A DNA stretch of 64,000 bases from Cinclus cinclus (taxonomy: Eukaryota; Chordata; Aves; Passeriformes; Cinclidae). The translations under genes and the position numbers were made by a program. Within the stretch, counting starts at the first letter, position 1; each line of letters begins with the position of its first letter. The stretch spans positions 62,001 to 126,000 of the forward strand of contig NC_085082.1 of the NCBI RefSeq assembly GCF_963662255.1, given 5' to 3'. Positions 35,973 through 47,444 of the stretch are shown one piece after another. The notes below the pieces were generated by a model. That model ran no database searches. It saw nothing but the letters and a program-made list of their open reading frames with translations, and was not told the DNA's origin.

Positions 35973-36969
35973 TTACTGGTGCCTCCGTTGGTGTATGGTC
36001 AACGCTGATCTGCAGGAGAAGCTTTTCCCACATTCAGTACACACATAGGGCCTCTCCCCGGTGTGGATGCGCCGGTGTCTCATGAGTGTGGAGTTTTTCC
36101 TGAAGACCTTCCCGCAATCAGGACACTCGTAGGGTCTCTCATCCGTGTGCGTCTGGTAGTGCTGCATGAGCTGGGAGTTGACGGGAAACCTCATCCCACA
36201 CTCTGAGCACTCGTAGGGCTTCTCCCCAGTGTGGATCCTTTGGTGACAGATTAGGCTGGAACGTTGCCTGAAGTCCTTCCCACAATCCCCACATTTGTAG
36301 GGCCTCTCCCCAGTGTGGATGCTTTGGTGACGAATCAGGTCGGAACGGCGTCTGAAGCCCTTCCCACAATCCCCACACTTGTAGGGTCGTTCCCCTGTGT
36401 GGATTCTCTTGTGACAGATAAAGCTGCTCCTCCATGTGAAGCTCATCCCACACTCCAAGCACTTGTGGAGCTTCGCTCCATCATGAAGCTGCTCATGAAC
36501 CACCAGGTCCGAGCTCCGGCTCCATCTCCGACCCCCTGCCCGGCCCAGGCTGGGTCTTTCCTCCTCAGATCCCCGTGATCTGCGTTTGCAGCCCCTCCTC
36601 GTGCGGGATCTCCGCGGCTCTTCCTCCCCGCTGGATTCCTGCGACGTGGAGCCGCTCCAAATGACCTCTTCCTCGAGGTTCTGCCGTGGGGATTTGTCCT
36701 CCATGGTCTCTGTCCTCAGCTCCTTGTCTGGGGCAGGAAGGACAAGGAGAGGATGGGATTTGCCTCCGTGCCAGAGGGAAGGGGAAGGAGAACCCCCCAG
36801 CGCGACCCCGGCACGACGGCGCCGGCAGCGGGGTTGTCCTGCAGCTGGGGGCCCTGCTGGGCTGGGAGATGGAGCAGGACAGAGGGTTAAAAGGGGCAGT
36901 GAATTCCTCCTCACCTGCCTGGTTATCCTGGGGCATCTTCCTGTTCCTCAGAGCCTCCTCCTCCTCCAT
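35973..36969 (-). CDS. L6: C2H2 zinc-finger protein, 6 fingers, ATG in exon 2
   Basis: Predicted nuclear DNA-binding protein. Exon 2 is 36915-37006 with ATG 36969 ([11 protein letters not shown]), the intron is 36728-36914, and exon 3 is 35973-36727. This gives 269 residues (243 from inner ATG 36704). The leader and fingers 1-3 equal L3 ([20 protein letters not shown]) and finger 4 differs only by GMRF for GKRF, while finger 6 equals the last finger of L3. Finger 5 is a mosaic: GKVF as in L3 finger 18 and STLMRH as in L3 finger 5. It looks like a 19-finger type gene that lost 13 fingers. P2 and a solo LTR lie upstream, and there is no P1 in its own orientation. Confidence 0.88.
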
Positions 36970-37006
36970 CGGGCCAAGGTTTGGGAATGGGAAATCCTGC
37001 TTTGGG

Positions 37007-37615
37007 CTAAAACAAGGGATGAGCATGTTGTGTTGCGGGTTCTGCCTGCCCAAGTCCATCTCTAGAAGTCCCCGGGCACTGGGGCCCATAAAAACCTCCC
37101 AAACAGCCAACATTCAGGCCTGGAAATGCCTCCCACCAGCTCCTGGGAATGGTCCCTCTCCTCTGGTGTTCAGGGGTTCCCCCCTGTCCCAGCTCTGGGG
37201 CTCACGCTTGTATTGGGGGTCCCCCATCTCCTCGGTCCCTGCACTCCCCAGGCTGCTGGGAGTCCCAGGAATCCACAAAGCTCTCCCCTCTTCCATCTCC
37301 CTATTTAGGGATGCTGGGGGTTTTTGGGTCCCACGGTCCCTTCTCCCCCTTATTCTCTGTCTGGGGCGCAGGGGATTCATGGACTCCCCCCTGCCCCTCT
37401 CCAGGCTCTTGAGGGTCCCACGAATCTCGGCCCTCCCCCCTCTCTGGGCTCCCCACTTTGGGATCCTGGGGCACACAGGGCTCTGCTCCTCCAGGCTGCC
37501 TCTGCCGGCAGCTGCCACCAGGACCCCCCAATGTCCCCCAAGGGGCATTTTCCGCTCAGCTTTGGAGTTCTGCATTCTCCAAACGAACCCACTCCCCCCA
37601 AAAAATAAATAAACA
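37007..37615 (-). other. Intron before exon 2 of L6
   Basis: Counterpart of 9379-9988. Confidence 0.5.
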
Positions 37616-37619
37616 AACC

Positions 37620-38108
37620 ATGCAGAGAGGCACTGGGACTATTCTAGGGGCAACTGGGATGCAACTGGGGGCAAGTGAGCCACGCTGAGGTAACTGGCAG
37701 TGCCTGGGAATGACTAGGAGATTGTTCAGGGCTACTGGGATATACTGGGAGTATCTGAGACCACAGGGGTGCTGACTGGGACCTAGCTAGGAGCAACTGG
37801 GAATGTGCTGGGGGAAAACTGGGAGCATGCTGGGGCAACCGGGGGCAAGTGTGAGCGACTGGGGCCCTGGAGGCAGAGACTGGCATCATACTGGAGTCGC
37901 ACTGGGATCGTACTGGGAGTGACTGGAACTATGCTATGGGCAGCTGGGGGAGCTGGAAACGCACTGGAGCAAAGTGGGAGGAACTGGGAGCAACGGGGAC
38001 CGTGCTGGGGGCAAATTGCATGAAATCAGGCCATGACTTGGGAGTGACTGGGCTCCTAGTGGGAGTGCCGAGGAAACTGGAACCACACGCGGGGAGCAAG
38101 CGGGCTCA
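37620..38108 (-). repeat. Degenerate 10-bp array of L6
   Basis: Counterpart of 9990-10480. Confidence 0.8.
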
Positions 38109-38111
38109 TAC

Positions 38112-38785
38112 TGGGAGCAGCCGCTTCCGTCCCAAGGACCCCCGATCCCCTTTCCCGGCCATCCCGCCCCTCCAGCCCCAGCACCCCCCGCCGGGATCCC
38201 GGGAATCCCAGGGGTCCCCCCCTCTCGGGGTCCCCGCTCTGCCCTTCTGGGGCTCTCCTCTCTCCGGGCTCCCGCTCCAGGAAGCCGCGGCTCTCCCGGG
38301 GCTCCCCAAAACCGCTGTCCCCCGCCGATCCCGCCGGTCCCGCGCGGTCCCCACGTGGCCCCGGCAGAGCTCGCAGGGCCCGGCCCGGGAAGCCCAATCC
38401 CCACCGCGGGGGGACCCGCATCCCCCCGCCCCCCGCCGGGGCCCTGCCGCCAGCCACCGGGACCCCCAAAAACACCTCCCGGGGACCCCCCGATCGATGT
38501 CCCCCCGAGGGGCACCTGCGGCTCCGGAGCCCAGAGAGATCCAAACATCCCCCCCAGGGAACCCCAAACCCAGGGACCCCCCCCCGGGATATTTGGGACG
38601 AGCTCCCCCTCCCCGGGCACCTGCGGGATGGGGGGCGATGGTCCCGGGGAGGCTGCGAGTTCAGGGAGCTCCGGAGCCGCGCGCTTGATTCGCTCCTTCT
38701 CTGCTCCTGCTTCCTGCTGCCGCTCCGCCTCTTCCTCCCTCCTCCTCCTCCTCCCCCTCCTCATTCCCAGTTCCGAAACCGAACT
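38112..38785 (-). other. CpG island with probable exon 1 of L6
   Basis: Counterpart of 10485-11155. Confidence 0.5.
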
Positions 38786-38793
38786 GGGAGGGG

Positions 38794-39005
38794 ATGGGTC
38801 AAGGAAAGGGCGGGAACCGTGAGGGCAAAGGGGCGGGGTCAAGGCAAGGGCGGGAACTGTGAGGGCAAAGGGGCGGGGTCAAGGAAAGGGCGGGAACTGT
38901 GAGGGCAAAGGGGCGGGGTCAAGGAAAGGGCGGGAACCGTGAGGGCAAAGGGGCGGGGCCAAGGAAAGGGCGGGAACTGTGAGGGGAAAGGGGCGGGGCC
39001 AAGGG
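38794..39005 (-). promoter_or_regulatory. P2 of L6: five 40-bp GC-box units
   Basis: Five units; the L9 array has the same number. Confidence 0.75.
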
Positions 39006-39235
39006 GCCCTCTGGTTCTAAAAGGGCCTGGTTTGCCCTAAGGTCTTCAGAAAAGGGCCTCAAATGCAGCCTAGATCCACCAGGGTTGGCATAAAATCAGC
39101 CAAAGGCCCCTGAAATCCATACAAAGCGGTGTAAAATCACCCAAATGGGGCTCATGTTCTCCAAAAGTGAGCAGCAGTCCAGCCTAAATCTGCCCGGTTG
39201 ATCCTAGAATCACCAAAATCGGACAAAAATCTGTG

Positions 39236-39726
39236 GGACCGTAGACCGCGAGCGGCACCAGAACCGGCAGCAGCACCAAGAATGAGACCGACATCAGAAT
39301 GGAGACCGAGACCAAGAGTGGGAACAGAACCGACACCAGAACTGAGACCATCAACGCTCCAGAAGCGGAACTAGGCCTGGGACTGAGAAGGAGACCGAGA
39401 GCGAAACCGGCCCCAGAGCTGGCCCTGGGACCAAGACTGAGACCAACACCGACACTAGAACCTGCACCGGGAGTGCTCCAGCACTGTCCTGGGACCGACA
39501 CTGGCACCGGCACTGGCAGGACTCCAGGGCTGACACTGGGAGCGGCACCGGAACCAGCACCAAGACTGGCACCGGCGCCAGAACCGAGACTGAGATTGGC
39601 CCTGGGAGAACTCTGGGACCAGCACCGGTACTGCTACCAGCACTGGGTTTGGGTCCGCTCCAAAACCAAGAGCGACATTTGAGACCGAGACTGGCACCGC
39701 TATAGGACCCAGGCTGAGACCAACAC
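39236..39726 (-). repeat. Degenerate hexamer array of L6
   Basis: Counterpart of 14564-15055, inverted. The spacer 39006-39235 lies between it and P2. Confidence 0.8.
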
Positions 39727-40040
39727 TGTGGAAGCTGACACAGAGAGAGCTGTGGATTTAATCAGCATTTGCAGTTTGATAACCAAGATGCCTTGGCAAG
39801 AACAACCAGAGCTTTGAAGATTACAAAAAGATTGGATCGAGACTGCGACAGGAAAGAAGATTGAACTAAATAAGTAGAAATGTAAAGTTTGTCTGAGTGA
39901 TGTTTAACCCAATGAATGTAGTAAAAAATTACCGCCTTCCCAAAAAGGGTGTGTAAGCAAATGTAGCTGAGAGTAAATCGGGATTCTGATCACGAGTCAG
40001 TCGTCCCTGTCTCTCTCTCAACCTTCGATAAACACGGACA
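39727..40040 (+). mobile_element. Complete solo LTR, 314 bp
   Basis: Inverted counterpart of 14250-14563 with a few substitutions (for example ATTGGATCGAG for ATTGGAGCGAG). It separates the two hexamer arrays upstream of L6. Confidence 0.8.
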
Positions 40041-40565
40041 CTGGGAGCGGCACCGGGAGCGCTCCAGGACTGCTCTGGGACCGGGACCAGCACCGGCACA
40101 GGGAGAACTCTGGGACTGAGACTGAGAGCGGGATTGTGCCAGCACAGAGACTGGTACCGGCACCAGAACCGAGACTGGCACAGATCTGAGACCAGGACTG
40201 AGACTGAGATTGGCACTGGGAGCACTCCGGGACCAAGAGTGCAGCGGAACCAGCACTGGGACCGGAACCACTGCAAGGCTGTGGCCGAGATCGAGACCAA
40301 GACCAAGACCCAAACTATAACTGAGACTGAGATGGAAACCAGAGCCGGCACTTGCATGGAGACTGGCAGCGCTGTAGGACCAAGAATGAGACCGACACCA
40401 GCACCGCTCAGGGACTGAGAATCAGACCGGGACCAGAGTCAGCACCAGGATTGCTCCAGGACTGCTCCAGGACAGAGACCGGCACCGGGAGCGCTCTGGG
40501 ACCTCCTCGTTCACTCCAGGGAGTTTTGTCAGAGCCCCCGCACGGGACAGGGCAGGACTGGGAGG
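40041..40565 (-). repeat. Degenerate hexamer array between solo LTR and minisatellite
   Basis: Inverted counterpart of 13726-14249. Its join to the 15-bp minisatellite (GGAGTTTTGTCAGAGC) is the mirror of the join near 13755. Confidence 0.75.
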
Positions 40566-40589
40566 GACCCCTGGGTGGGGCAGAACCGC

Positions 40590-40745
40590 CTCGGTTCGCA
40601 TCGTCCCGATGCAGCCATCCCGGTCCATACGGTCCCAGTCCATGCCATCCCAGTTTGTGCAATCCCAGTCGGGATGGCCCTGATCCATCTGGTCCCAGTC
40701 TGTGCAATCCCAGTCCATGTGATCCCATTTTGCACCATCCCAGTC
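40590..40745 (+). repeat. 15-bp minisatellite between L6 and L7
   Basis: About eight units; the other boundary of the invertible block. Confidence 0.85.
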
Positions 40746-40829
40746 TCTATCGTCCTGCGTATCTTTCGGGTGATTTTATGTCAACCCTGGTGGATTCTGG
40801 ATGCCCTTGATGCCCTTTTCTGCTGATTT

Positions 40830-41095
40830 TAAACCAAACCAGGCCCTTTTAGGAGCGCAGTTCCCTTTGGCCCCGCCCCTTTCGCCTCAGAATTCCCGCC
40901 TTTTCCCGGGCCCCGCCCATTTCCTTCATCCGGACTTTTCATTGGCTTTTTCCCTTTTTCCCATCCATGTCCCGCCCATCTATTGGCGCTTTCCCCTGCG
41001 CATGCTCAGGACGCCGGAAGTTTCCTCAGCGGGCGCCGCCATCTTTTGTCCCGGTCTCCCGGGCCGGTTGCAGCATGTCCGAGACCTCCGGTGGG
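40830..41095 (+). promoter_or_regulatory. P1 of L7
   Basis: Standard P1 with ATG at 41075. It is head-to-head with P2 of L6 about 1.8 kb to the left. Confidence 0.7.
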
Positions 41096-41104
41096 GCTTG
41101 GGCA

Positions 41105-42235
41105 TCTTTAGGGGATTTATAGGGGATTTGTAGGGGTTTGGGGGGTTTGTAGGGATTTGGGAGGTTTCGTTTTCTGGGGTGTGTCTATAGAGGGCTCTCT
41201 ATAGGGAATTTGGGGAGTTCGTTAGGGGATTAGGGAATTTCTAGGGGTGTCTGTAGGGGATTTGGGGGGGGTCTGTAGGGGATTTCCGGAGATGTGTATT
41301 TGAGATTTGTGGGGGGGCTATAGGGAATTTGGGGGTTCCGGGGGTCTATGGGGGATCTTTAGGGGATTTGTGGGGTCTTGCGTCTCTGTAGGGGTTTGGG
41401 GAGGTCTGGGGGTGTCTCTGGGGGATTTGGGGGGTCTGGGGGCTCTGTAGGGGATTTTGGGGGGTCTGGGGTCTGTATGGGGTATTTTGGGGATCTGGGG
41501 TCTCTATGGGATTTTGGGGGTCTGGGGTGTCTGTAGGTGATTTGGGGGGGGTCTGGGGTCTCTATGGGGGATTTAGGGGGGTCTGGCGTCTCTAAAGTGG
41601 ATTTTTGTGTGGGTCTGGGGGGTCTGTAGGGGATTTTGGGGGGTCTGGGGTCTCTATGGGAGATTTGGGGGGGTCTGGGGTCTCTATGGGGGATTTAGGG
41701 ATCTGGGGTCTCTATGGGATTTTGGGGGTCTGGGGTGTCTGTGGGTGATTTGGGGGGGTCTGGGGTCTCTTTGGGGGATTTTGAGGGTCTGGGGACTCTA
41801 AAGTGGATCTTGGGGGGTCTGGGGTCTCTATGGGGGATTTTGGGGGGTCTGGGGTCTCTATGGGGGATTTGGGGGTCTGGGGTCTCTGTAGGGGATTTGG
41901 GGAAGTGTGGGGGATTAATAGGGGATTTGGGGGGGTCTGCGGTCTGTTCATGGGATTTTGTGGGGTCTGGGGTCTCTGTGGGGGATTTGGGGGGTCTGGG
42001 GTCTCTATGGGGGATTTTGTGGGTCTGGGGACTCTAAAGTGGATCTTGGGGGGTCTGGGGTCTCTATGGTGGATTTGGGGAGGTCTGGGGTCTCTATGGG
42101 GGATTTAGGGATCTGGGGTCTCTATGGGATTTTGGGGGTCTGGGGTGTCTGTAGGTGATTTGGGGAGGTCTGGGGTCTCTATGGGGGATTTGGGGGGGTC
42201 TGGGGTCTCTGTAGGGCATTTGTGGGGTCTGGGGT
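41105..42235 (+). repeat. G-rich minisatellite of L7
   Basis: Longer than in L1 (about 1130 against 930 bp) and with a different unit order. It matches 62390-63521. Confidence 0.9.
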
Positions 42236-42320
42236 CTCTGGTTGTTCTTGTCAAAGCATCTTGGTTATCAAACTGCAAATGCTGATTAAATCCACAGCTC
42301 TCTCTGTGTCAGCTTCCACA
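42236..42320 (-). mobile_element. 85-bp LTR remnant
   Basis: As 1685-1769, with CTTGTCAAAGC in place of CTTGCCAAGGC. Confidence 0.85.
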
Positions 42321-42815
42321 GTGTTGGTCTCAGCCTGGGTCCTATAGCGGTGCCAGTCTCGGTCTCAAATGTCGCTCTTGGTTTTGGAGCGGACCCAATC
42401 CCAGTGCTGGTAGCAGTACCGGTGCTGGTCCCAGAGTTCTCCCAGGGCCAATCTCAGTCTCGGTTCTGGCGCCGGTGCCAGTCTTGGTGCTGGTTCCGGT
42501 GCCGCTCCCAGTGTCAGCCCTGGAGTCCTGCCAGTGCCGGTGCCAGTGTCGGTCCCAGGACAGTGCTGGAGCACTCCCGGTGCAGGTTCTAGTGTCGGTG
42601 TTGGTCTCAGTCTTGGTCCCAGGGCCAGCTCTGGGGCCGGTTTCGCTCTCGGTCTCCTTCTCAGTCCCAGGCCTAGTTCCGCTTCTGGAGCGTTGATGGT
42701 CTCAGTTCTGGTGTCGGTTCTGTTCCCACTCTTGGTCTCGGGCTCCATTCTGATTTCGGTCTCATTCTTGGTGCTGCTGCCGGTTCTGGTGCCGCTCGCG
42801 GTCTACGGTCCCTCA
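42321..42815 (+). repeat. Degenerate hexamer array of L7
   Basis: Counterpart of 1770-2265; the spacer 42816-43039 follows. Confidence 0.8.
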
Positions 42816-43039
42816 GATTTTCGTCCCATTTTGGTGATTCTAGGATCAACTGGGCGGATTTAGGCTGGACTGCTGCTCACTTTTGGAGAACATGAGCCCC
42901 ATTTGGGTGATTTTACACCCCTTTGTATGGATTTCAGGGGCCTTTGGCTGATTTTCTGCCAACCCTGGTGGATTTAGGCTGCATTTGAGGCCCTTTTCTG
43001 AAGATCTTAGGGCAAACCAGGCCCTTTTAGAACCAGAGG

Positions 43040-43290
43040 GCCCCTTGGCCCCGCCCCTTTCCCCTCACAGTTCCCGCCCTTTCCTTGACCCCGCCCCTTT
43101 GCCCTCACAGTTCCCGCCCTTTCCTTGACCCCGCCCCTTTGCCCTCACAGTTCCCGCCCTTTCCTTGACCCCGCCCCTTTGCCCTCACAGTTCCCGCCTT
43201 TGCCTTGACCCCGCCCCTTTCCCCTCACAGTTCCCGCCCTTTCCTTGACCCGGCCCCTTTGCCCTCACAGTTCCCGCCCTTTCCTTGACC
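43040..43290 (+). promoter_or_regulatory. P2 of L7: six 40-bp GC-box units
   Basis: Six units, the last GC box mutated to CGGCCCC. Confidence 0.75.
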
Positions 43291-43299
43291 CATCCCCTC

Positions 43300-43975
43300 C
43301 CAGTTCGGTTTCGGAACTGGGAATGAGGAGGGGGAGGAGGAGGAGGAGGGAGGAAGAGGCGGAGCGGCAGCAGGAAGCAGGAGCAGAGAAGGAGCGAATC
43401 AAGCGCGCGGCTCCGGAGCTTCCTGAACTCGCAGCCTCCCCGGGACCATCGCCCCCCATCCCGCAGGTGCCCGGGGAGGGGGAGCTCGTCCCAAATATCC
43501 CGGGGGGGGGGGGTCCCTGGGTTTGGGGTTCCCTGGGGGGGATGTTTGGATCTCTCTGGGCTCCGGAGCCGCAGGTGCCCCTCGGGGGGACATCGATCGG
43601 GGGGTCCCCGGGAGGTGTTTTTGGGGGTCCCGGTGGCTGGCGGCAGGGCCCCGGCGGGGGGCGGGGGGATGCGGGTCCCCCCGCGGTGGGGATTGGGCTT
43701 CCCGGGCCGGGCCCTGCGAGCTCTGCCGGGGCCACGTGGGGACCGCGCGGGACCGGCGGGATCGGCGGGGGACAGCGGTTTTGGGGAGCCCCGGGAGAGC
43801 CGCGGCTTCCTGGAGCGGGAGCCCGGAGAGAGGAGAGCCCCAGAAGGGCAGAGCGGGGACCCCGAGAGGGGGGGACCCCTGGGATTCCCGGGATCCCGGC
43901 GGGGGGTGCTGGGGCTGGAGGGGCGGGATGGCCGGGAAAGGGGATCGGGGGTCCTTGGGACGGAAGCGGCTGCTC
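43300..43975 (+). other. CpG island with probable exon 1 of L7
   Basis: Counterpart of 2790-3460 with one extra G in the run after the donor. Confidence 0.5.
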
Positions 43976-43979
43976 CCAG

Positions 43980-44465
43980 TATGAGCCCGCTTGCTCCCCG
44001 CGTGTGGTTCCAGTTTCCTCGGCACTCCCACTAGGAGCCCAGTCACTCCCAAGTCATGGCCTGATTTCATGCAATTTGCCCCCAGCACGGTCCCCGTTGC
44101 TCCCAGTTCCTCCCACTTTGCTCCAGTGCGTTTCCAGCTCCCCCAGCTGCCCATAGCATAGTTCCAGTCACTCCCAGTACGATCCCAGTGCGACTCCAGT
44201 ATGATGCCAGTCTCTGCCTCCAGGGCCCCAGTTGCTCACACTTGCCCCCGGTTGCCCCAGCATGCTCCCAGTTTTCCCCCAGCACATTCCCAGTTGCTCC
44301 TAGCTAGGTCCCAGTCAGCACCCCTGTGGTCTCAGATACTCCCAGTATATCCCAGTAGCCCTGAACAATCTCCTAGTCATTCCCAGGCACTGCCAGTTAC
44401 CTCAGCGTGGCTCACTTGCCCCCAGTTGCATCCCAGTTGCCCCTAGAATAGTCCCAGTGCCTCTC
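43980..44465 (+). repeat. Degenerate 10-bp array of L7
   Basis: Counterpart of 3465-3955. The intron 44466-45079 follows. Confidence 0.8.
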
Positions 44466-45116
44466 TGCATGGTTTATTTATTTTTTGGGGGGAGTGGGTT
44501 CGTTTGGAGAATGCAGAACTCCAAAGCTGAGCAGAAAATACCCCTTGGGGGACATTGGGGGGTCCTGGTGGCAGCTGCCGGCAGAGGCAGCCTGGAGGAG
44601 CAGAGCCCTGTGTGCCCCAGGATCCCAAAGTGGGGAGCCCAGAGAGGGGGGAGGGCCGAGATTCGTGGGACCCTCAAGAGCCTGGAGAGGGGCAGGGGGG
44701 AGTCCATGAATCCCCTGCGCCCCAGACAGAGAATAAGGGGGAGAAGGGACCGTGGGACCCAAAAACCCCCAGCATCCCTAAATAGGGAGATGGAAGAGGG
44801 GAGAGCTTTGTGGATTCCTGGGACTCCCAGCAGCCTGGGGAGTGCAGGGACCGAGGAGATGGGGGACCCCCAATACAAGCGTGAGCCCCAGAGCTGGGAC
44901 AGGGGGGAACCCCTGAACACCAGAGGAGAGGGACCATTCCCAGGAGCTGGTGGGAGGCATTTCCAGGCCTGAATGTTGGCTGTTTGGGAGGTTTTTATGG
45001 GCCCCAGTGCCCGGGGACTTCTAGAGATGGACTTGGGCAGGCAGAACCCGCAACACAACATGCTCATCCCTTGTTTTAGCCCAAAGCAGGATTTCCCATT
45101 CCCAACCCTTGGCCCG

Positions 45117-46197
45117 ATGGAGGAGGAGGAGGCTCTGAGGAACAGGACGATGCCCCAGGATAACCAGGCAGGTGAGGAGGAATTCACTGCCCCTTTTAAC
45201 CCTCTGTCCTGCTCCATCTCTCAGCCCAGCAGGGTCCCCAGCTACAGGACAACCCCACTGCTGACGCCGTCGTGCCGGGGTCGCGCTGGGGGGTTCTCCT
45301 TCCCCTTCCCTCTGGCACGGAGGCAAATCCCATCCTCTCCTTGTCCTTCCTCCCCCAGACAAGGAGCTGAGGACAGAGACCATGGAGGACAAATCCCCGC
45401 GGCAGAACCTCGAGGAAGAGGTCGTTTGGAGCGGCTCCACGTCGCAGGAATCCAGCGGGGAGGAAGAGCCGCGGAGATCCCGCATGAGGAGGGGCTGCAA
45501 ACGCAGATCACGGGGATCTGAGGAGGAAAGACCCAGCCTGGGCCGGGCAGGGGGTCGGAGATGGAGCCGGAGCTCGGACCTGGTGGTTCATGAGCAGCTT
45601 CATGATGGGGAGAAGCTCCACAAGTGCTTGGAGTGCGGGATGAGCTTCAGATGGAGGAGCAGCCTTACCTGTCACCAGAGGATCCACACCGGGGAACGGC
45701 CCTACAAGTGTGGGGATTGTGGGATGGATTTCAGGCGCCGTTCCAATCTGGTCCAACACCAAAGTATCCACACTGGGGAGAGGCCCTACAAATGTGGGGA
45801 TTGTGGGAAGGACTTCAGGCAACGTTCCAACCTGACCCGTCACCGAAGTATCCACACTGGGGAGATGCCCTACAAGTGTGGGGATTGTGGGAAGGACTTC
45901 AGGCTACGTTGCAGCCTGACCTGTCACCAGAGGATCCACACTGGGGAGAGGCCCTACGAGTGCTCAGAGTGTGGGAAGAGGTTTTACTCCAGCTCCCAGC
46001 TCATGCAGCACTACCAGACACACACGGATGAGAGACCCTACGAGTGTCCTGATTGCGGGAAGGGCTTCAGGGAGAACTCCACCCTCATCACCCACCGGCG
46101 CATCCACACCGGGGAGAGGCCCTACGAGTGTCCCGAGTGTGGGAAGAGCTTCTCCTGCAGATCAACCTTGGTCAGTCACCAACGGAGGCACCAGTAA
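45117..46197 (+). CDS. L7: C2H2 zinc-finger protein, 7 fingers (intact relative of L1/L4)
   Basis: Predicted nuclear DNA-binding protein. Exon 2 is 45080-45171 with ATG 45117 ([11 protein letters not shown]), the intron is 45172-45358, and exon 3 is 45359-46197. This gives 297 residues (271 from inner ATG 45382). Seven complete fingers, including finger 3 with HRSIH, where L1 and L4 carry a stop in the equivalent stretch. The last fingers and the whole 3' UTR, with fossil finger and AATAAA at 46656, match L1. Exon 2 matches the L3/L6/L9 type (ATG, ALRNR), while exon 3 has the VVWSG marker of the other clade, so the gene is a recombinant with a switch between exon 2 and early exon 3. Stop codon followed by the L1-type tail; own P1 and P2 upstream. 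Confidence 0.9.
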
Positions 46198-46665
46198 GAG
46201 AAGCCATGTGAGTGCCCTGAGCGCAGGAAGAGCTTCGTGCGCTGCTCCAACTCCATCCCCCACTGGATGACCCACAATCTTCAGAGCCCTGGTGACCCAC
46301 ATTCCCTGGGATGCAGTTTGGGAAGGCACCTGGCTGGTTATCCTTTTGTTTTGGCCTTATTTTTTGTCTGTCCTCCATCTCTTTGTGCTCCAAAGCCAAG
46401 AGGGATGGGCCTGTCCCCTCTAAACCACTCAAATTCCCATGAACACACCTCAACTTCAACCCAGAAGGGCTCCATCCCACCTCCAAGTGGATTGTTCCCG
46501 CCTCAAAACAACTCAGTCCCACACGAACCTTGCTGGATTCCACAGTCACCAGGGGGAGAAGGGGTTGGAAGGAGATTGGGAGGAGTGGGATCCAAATTTC
46601 GAGCAGTGGGATCGGGATTGTGTGGGACTGGCTGGGCAGCTTGTATTTGATAGCAAATAAAATTT
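46198..46665 (+). other. 3' UTR of L7 with fossil finger and AATAAA (46656-46661)
   Basis: Counterpart of 5684-6150 with very few differences (GCTTCGTGC for GCTTTGTGC, CTCCAAC for CTCCAAG). The unique spacer continues to 47033 with nothing recognisable. Confidence 0.65.
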
Positions 46666-47033
46666 TCGCGGTTCCTGATTTCTGTCCCGTTCACTCTCCG
46701 TCAGTTCCAGTTCTGTTTTCAGTGGCGCCTTCTCAGCTGATTGTGTTTGTGTCCTCCTTTCTCTCCTGCCTGTCTCTGCCTGCTCCGTTTCTCTCCCAGT
46801 GGCTCCCTTGAGCCAGGGCAGCTCCCAGCAAAGACCCTGCCCTGATTTCCTTCCCAATGCTGGAGCTCCAAGAGCCATGGCTGAAGGTATGAAGGCTGGC
46901 AGTGAAATGTCCCTGTAAGATCCTGCTCCACTTGGCTTTTGGCCCCTTCTTAAGAGCTTTGCCTTCAGGGGCAGGAACATCTTTTCCTGGCTGGCAACTG
47001 GAATTCCAGACCCTGGGAGTGTGGGCCGTGGAG

Positions 47034-47208
47034 GACCATCCAAACTGGGATCACGTAGGTTTGGATCACATGGACTGGGATTGCACAGACTGGGACCAGA
47101 TGGATCAGGGCCATCCCGACTGGGATTGCACAAACTGGGATGGCATGGACTGGGACCGTATGGACCGGGACCGTATGGACCGGGATGGCTGCATCGGGAC
47201 GATGCGAA
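47034..47208 (-). repeat. 15-bp minisatellite
   Basis: About nine units, one more than at 6520-6680 (duplicated GACCGTATGGACCGG unit). Confidence 0.85.
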
Positions 47209-47444
47209 CCGAGGCGGTTCTGCCCCACCCAGGGGTCCCTCCCGTCCTGCCCTGTCCTGTGTAGGGCCCTGCCAAACTCCCTGTGTTAGCATAGGGTTAA
47301 AATGTTTCAAAAATCATGGGAATTACCAAGGATTCAGGGGATGGGAAGAAAGGTTGGTCTGGTAGGCCTGGGCAAGGGAACTCGGCCTTTGGAATGAATT
47401 AGGTCAGGTGAATCTGCACCTACGTAATCATCATATGATACGAT

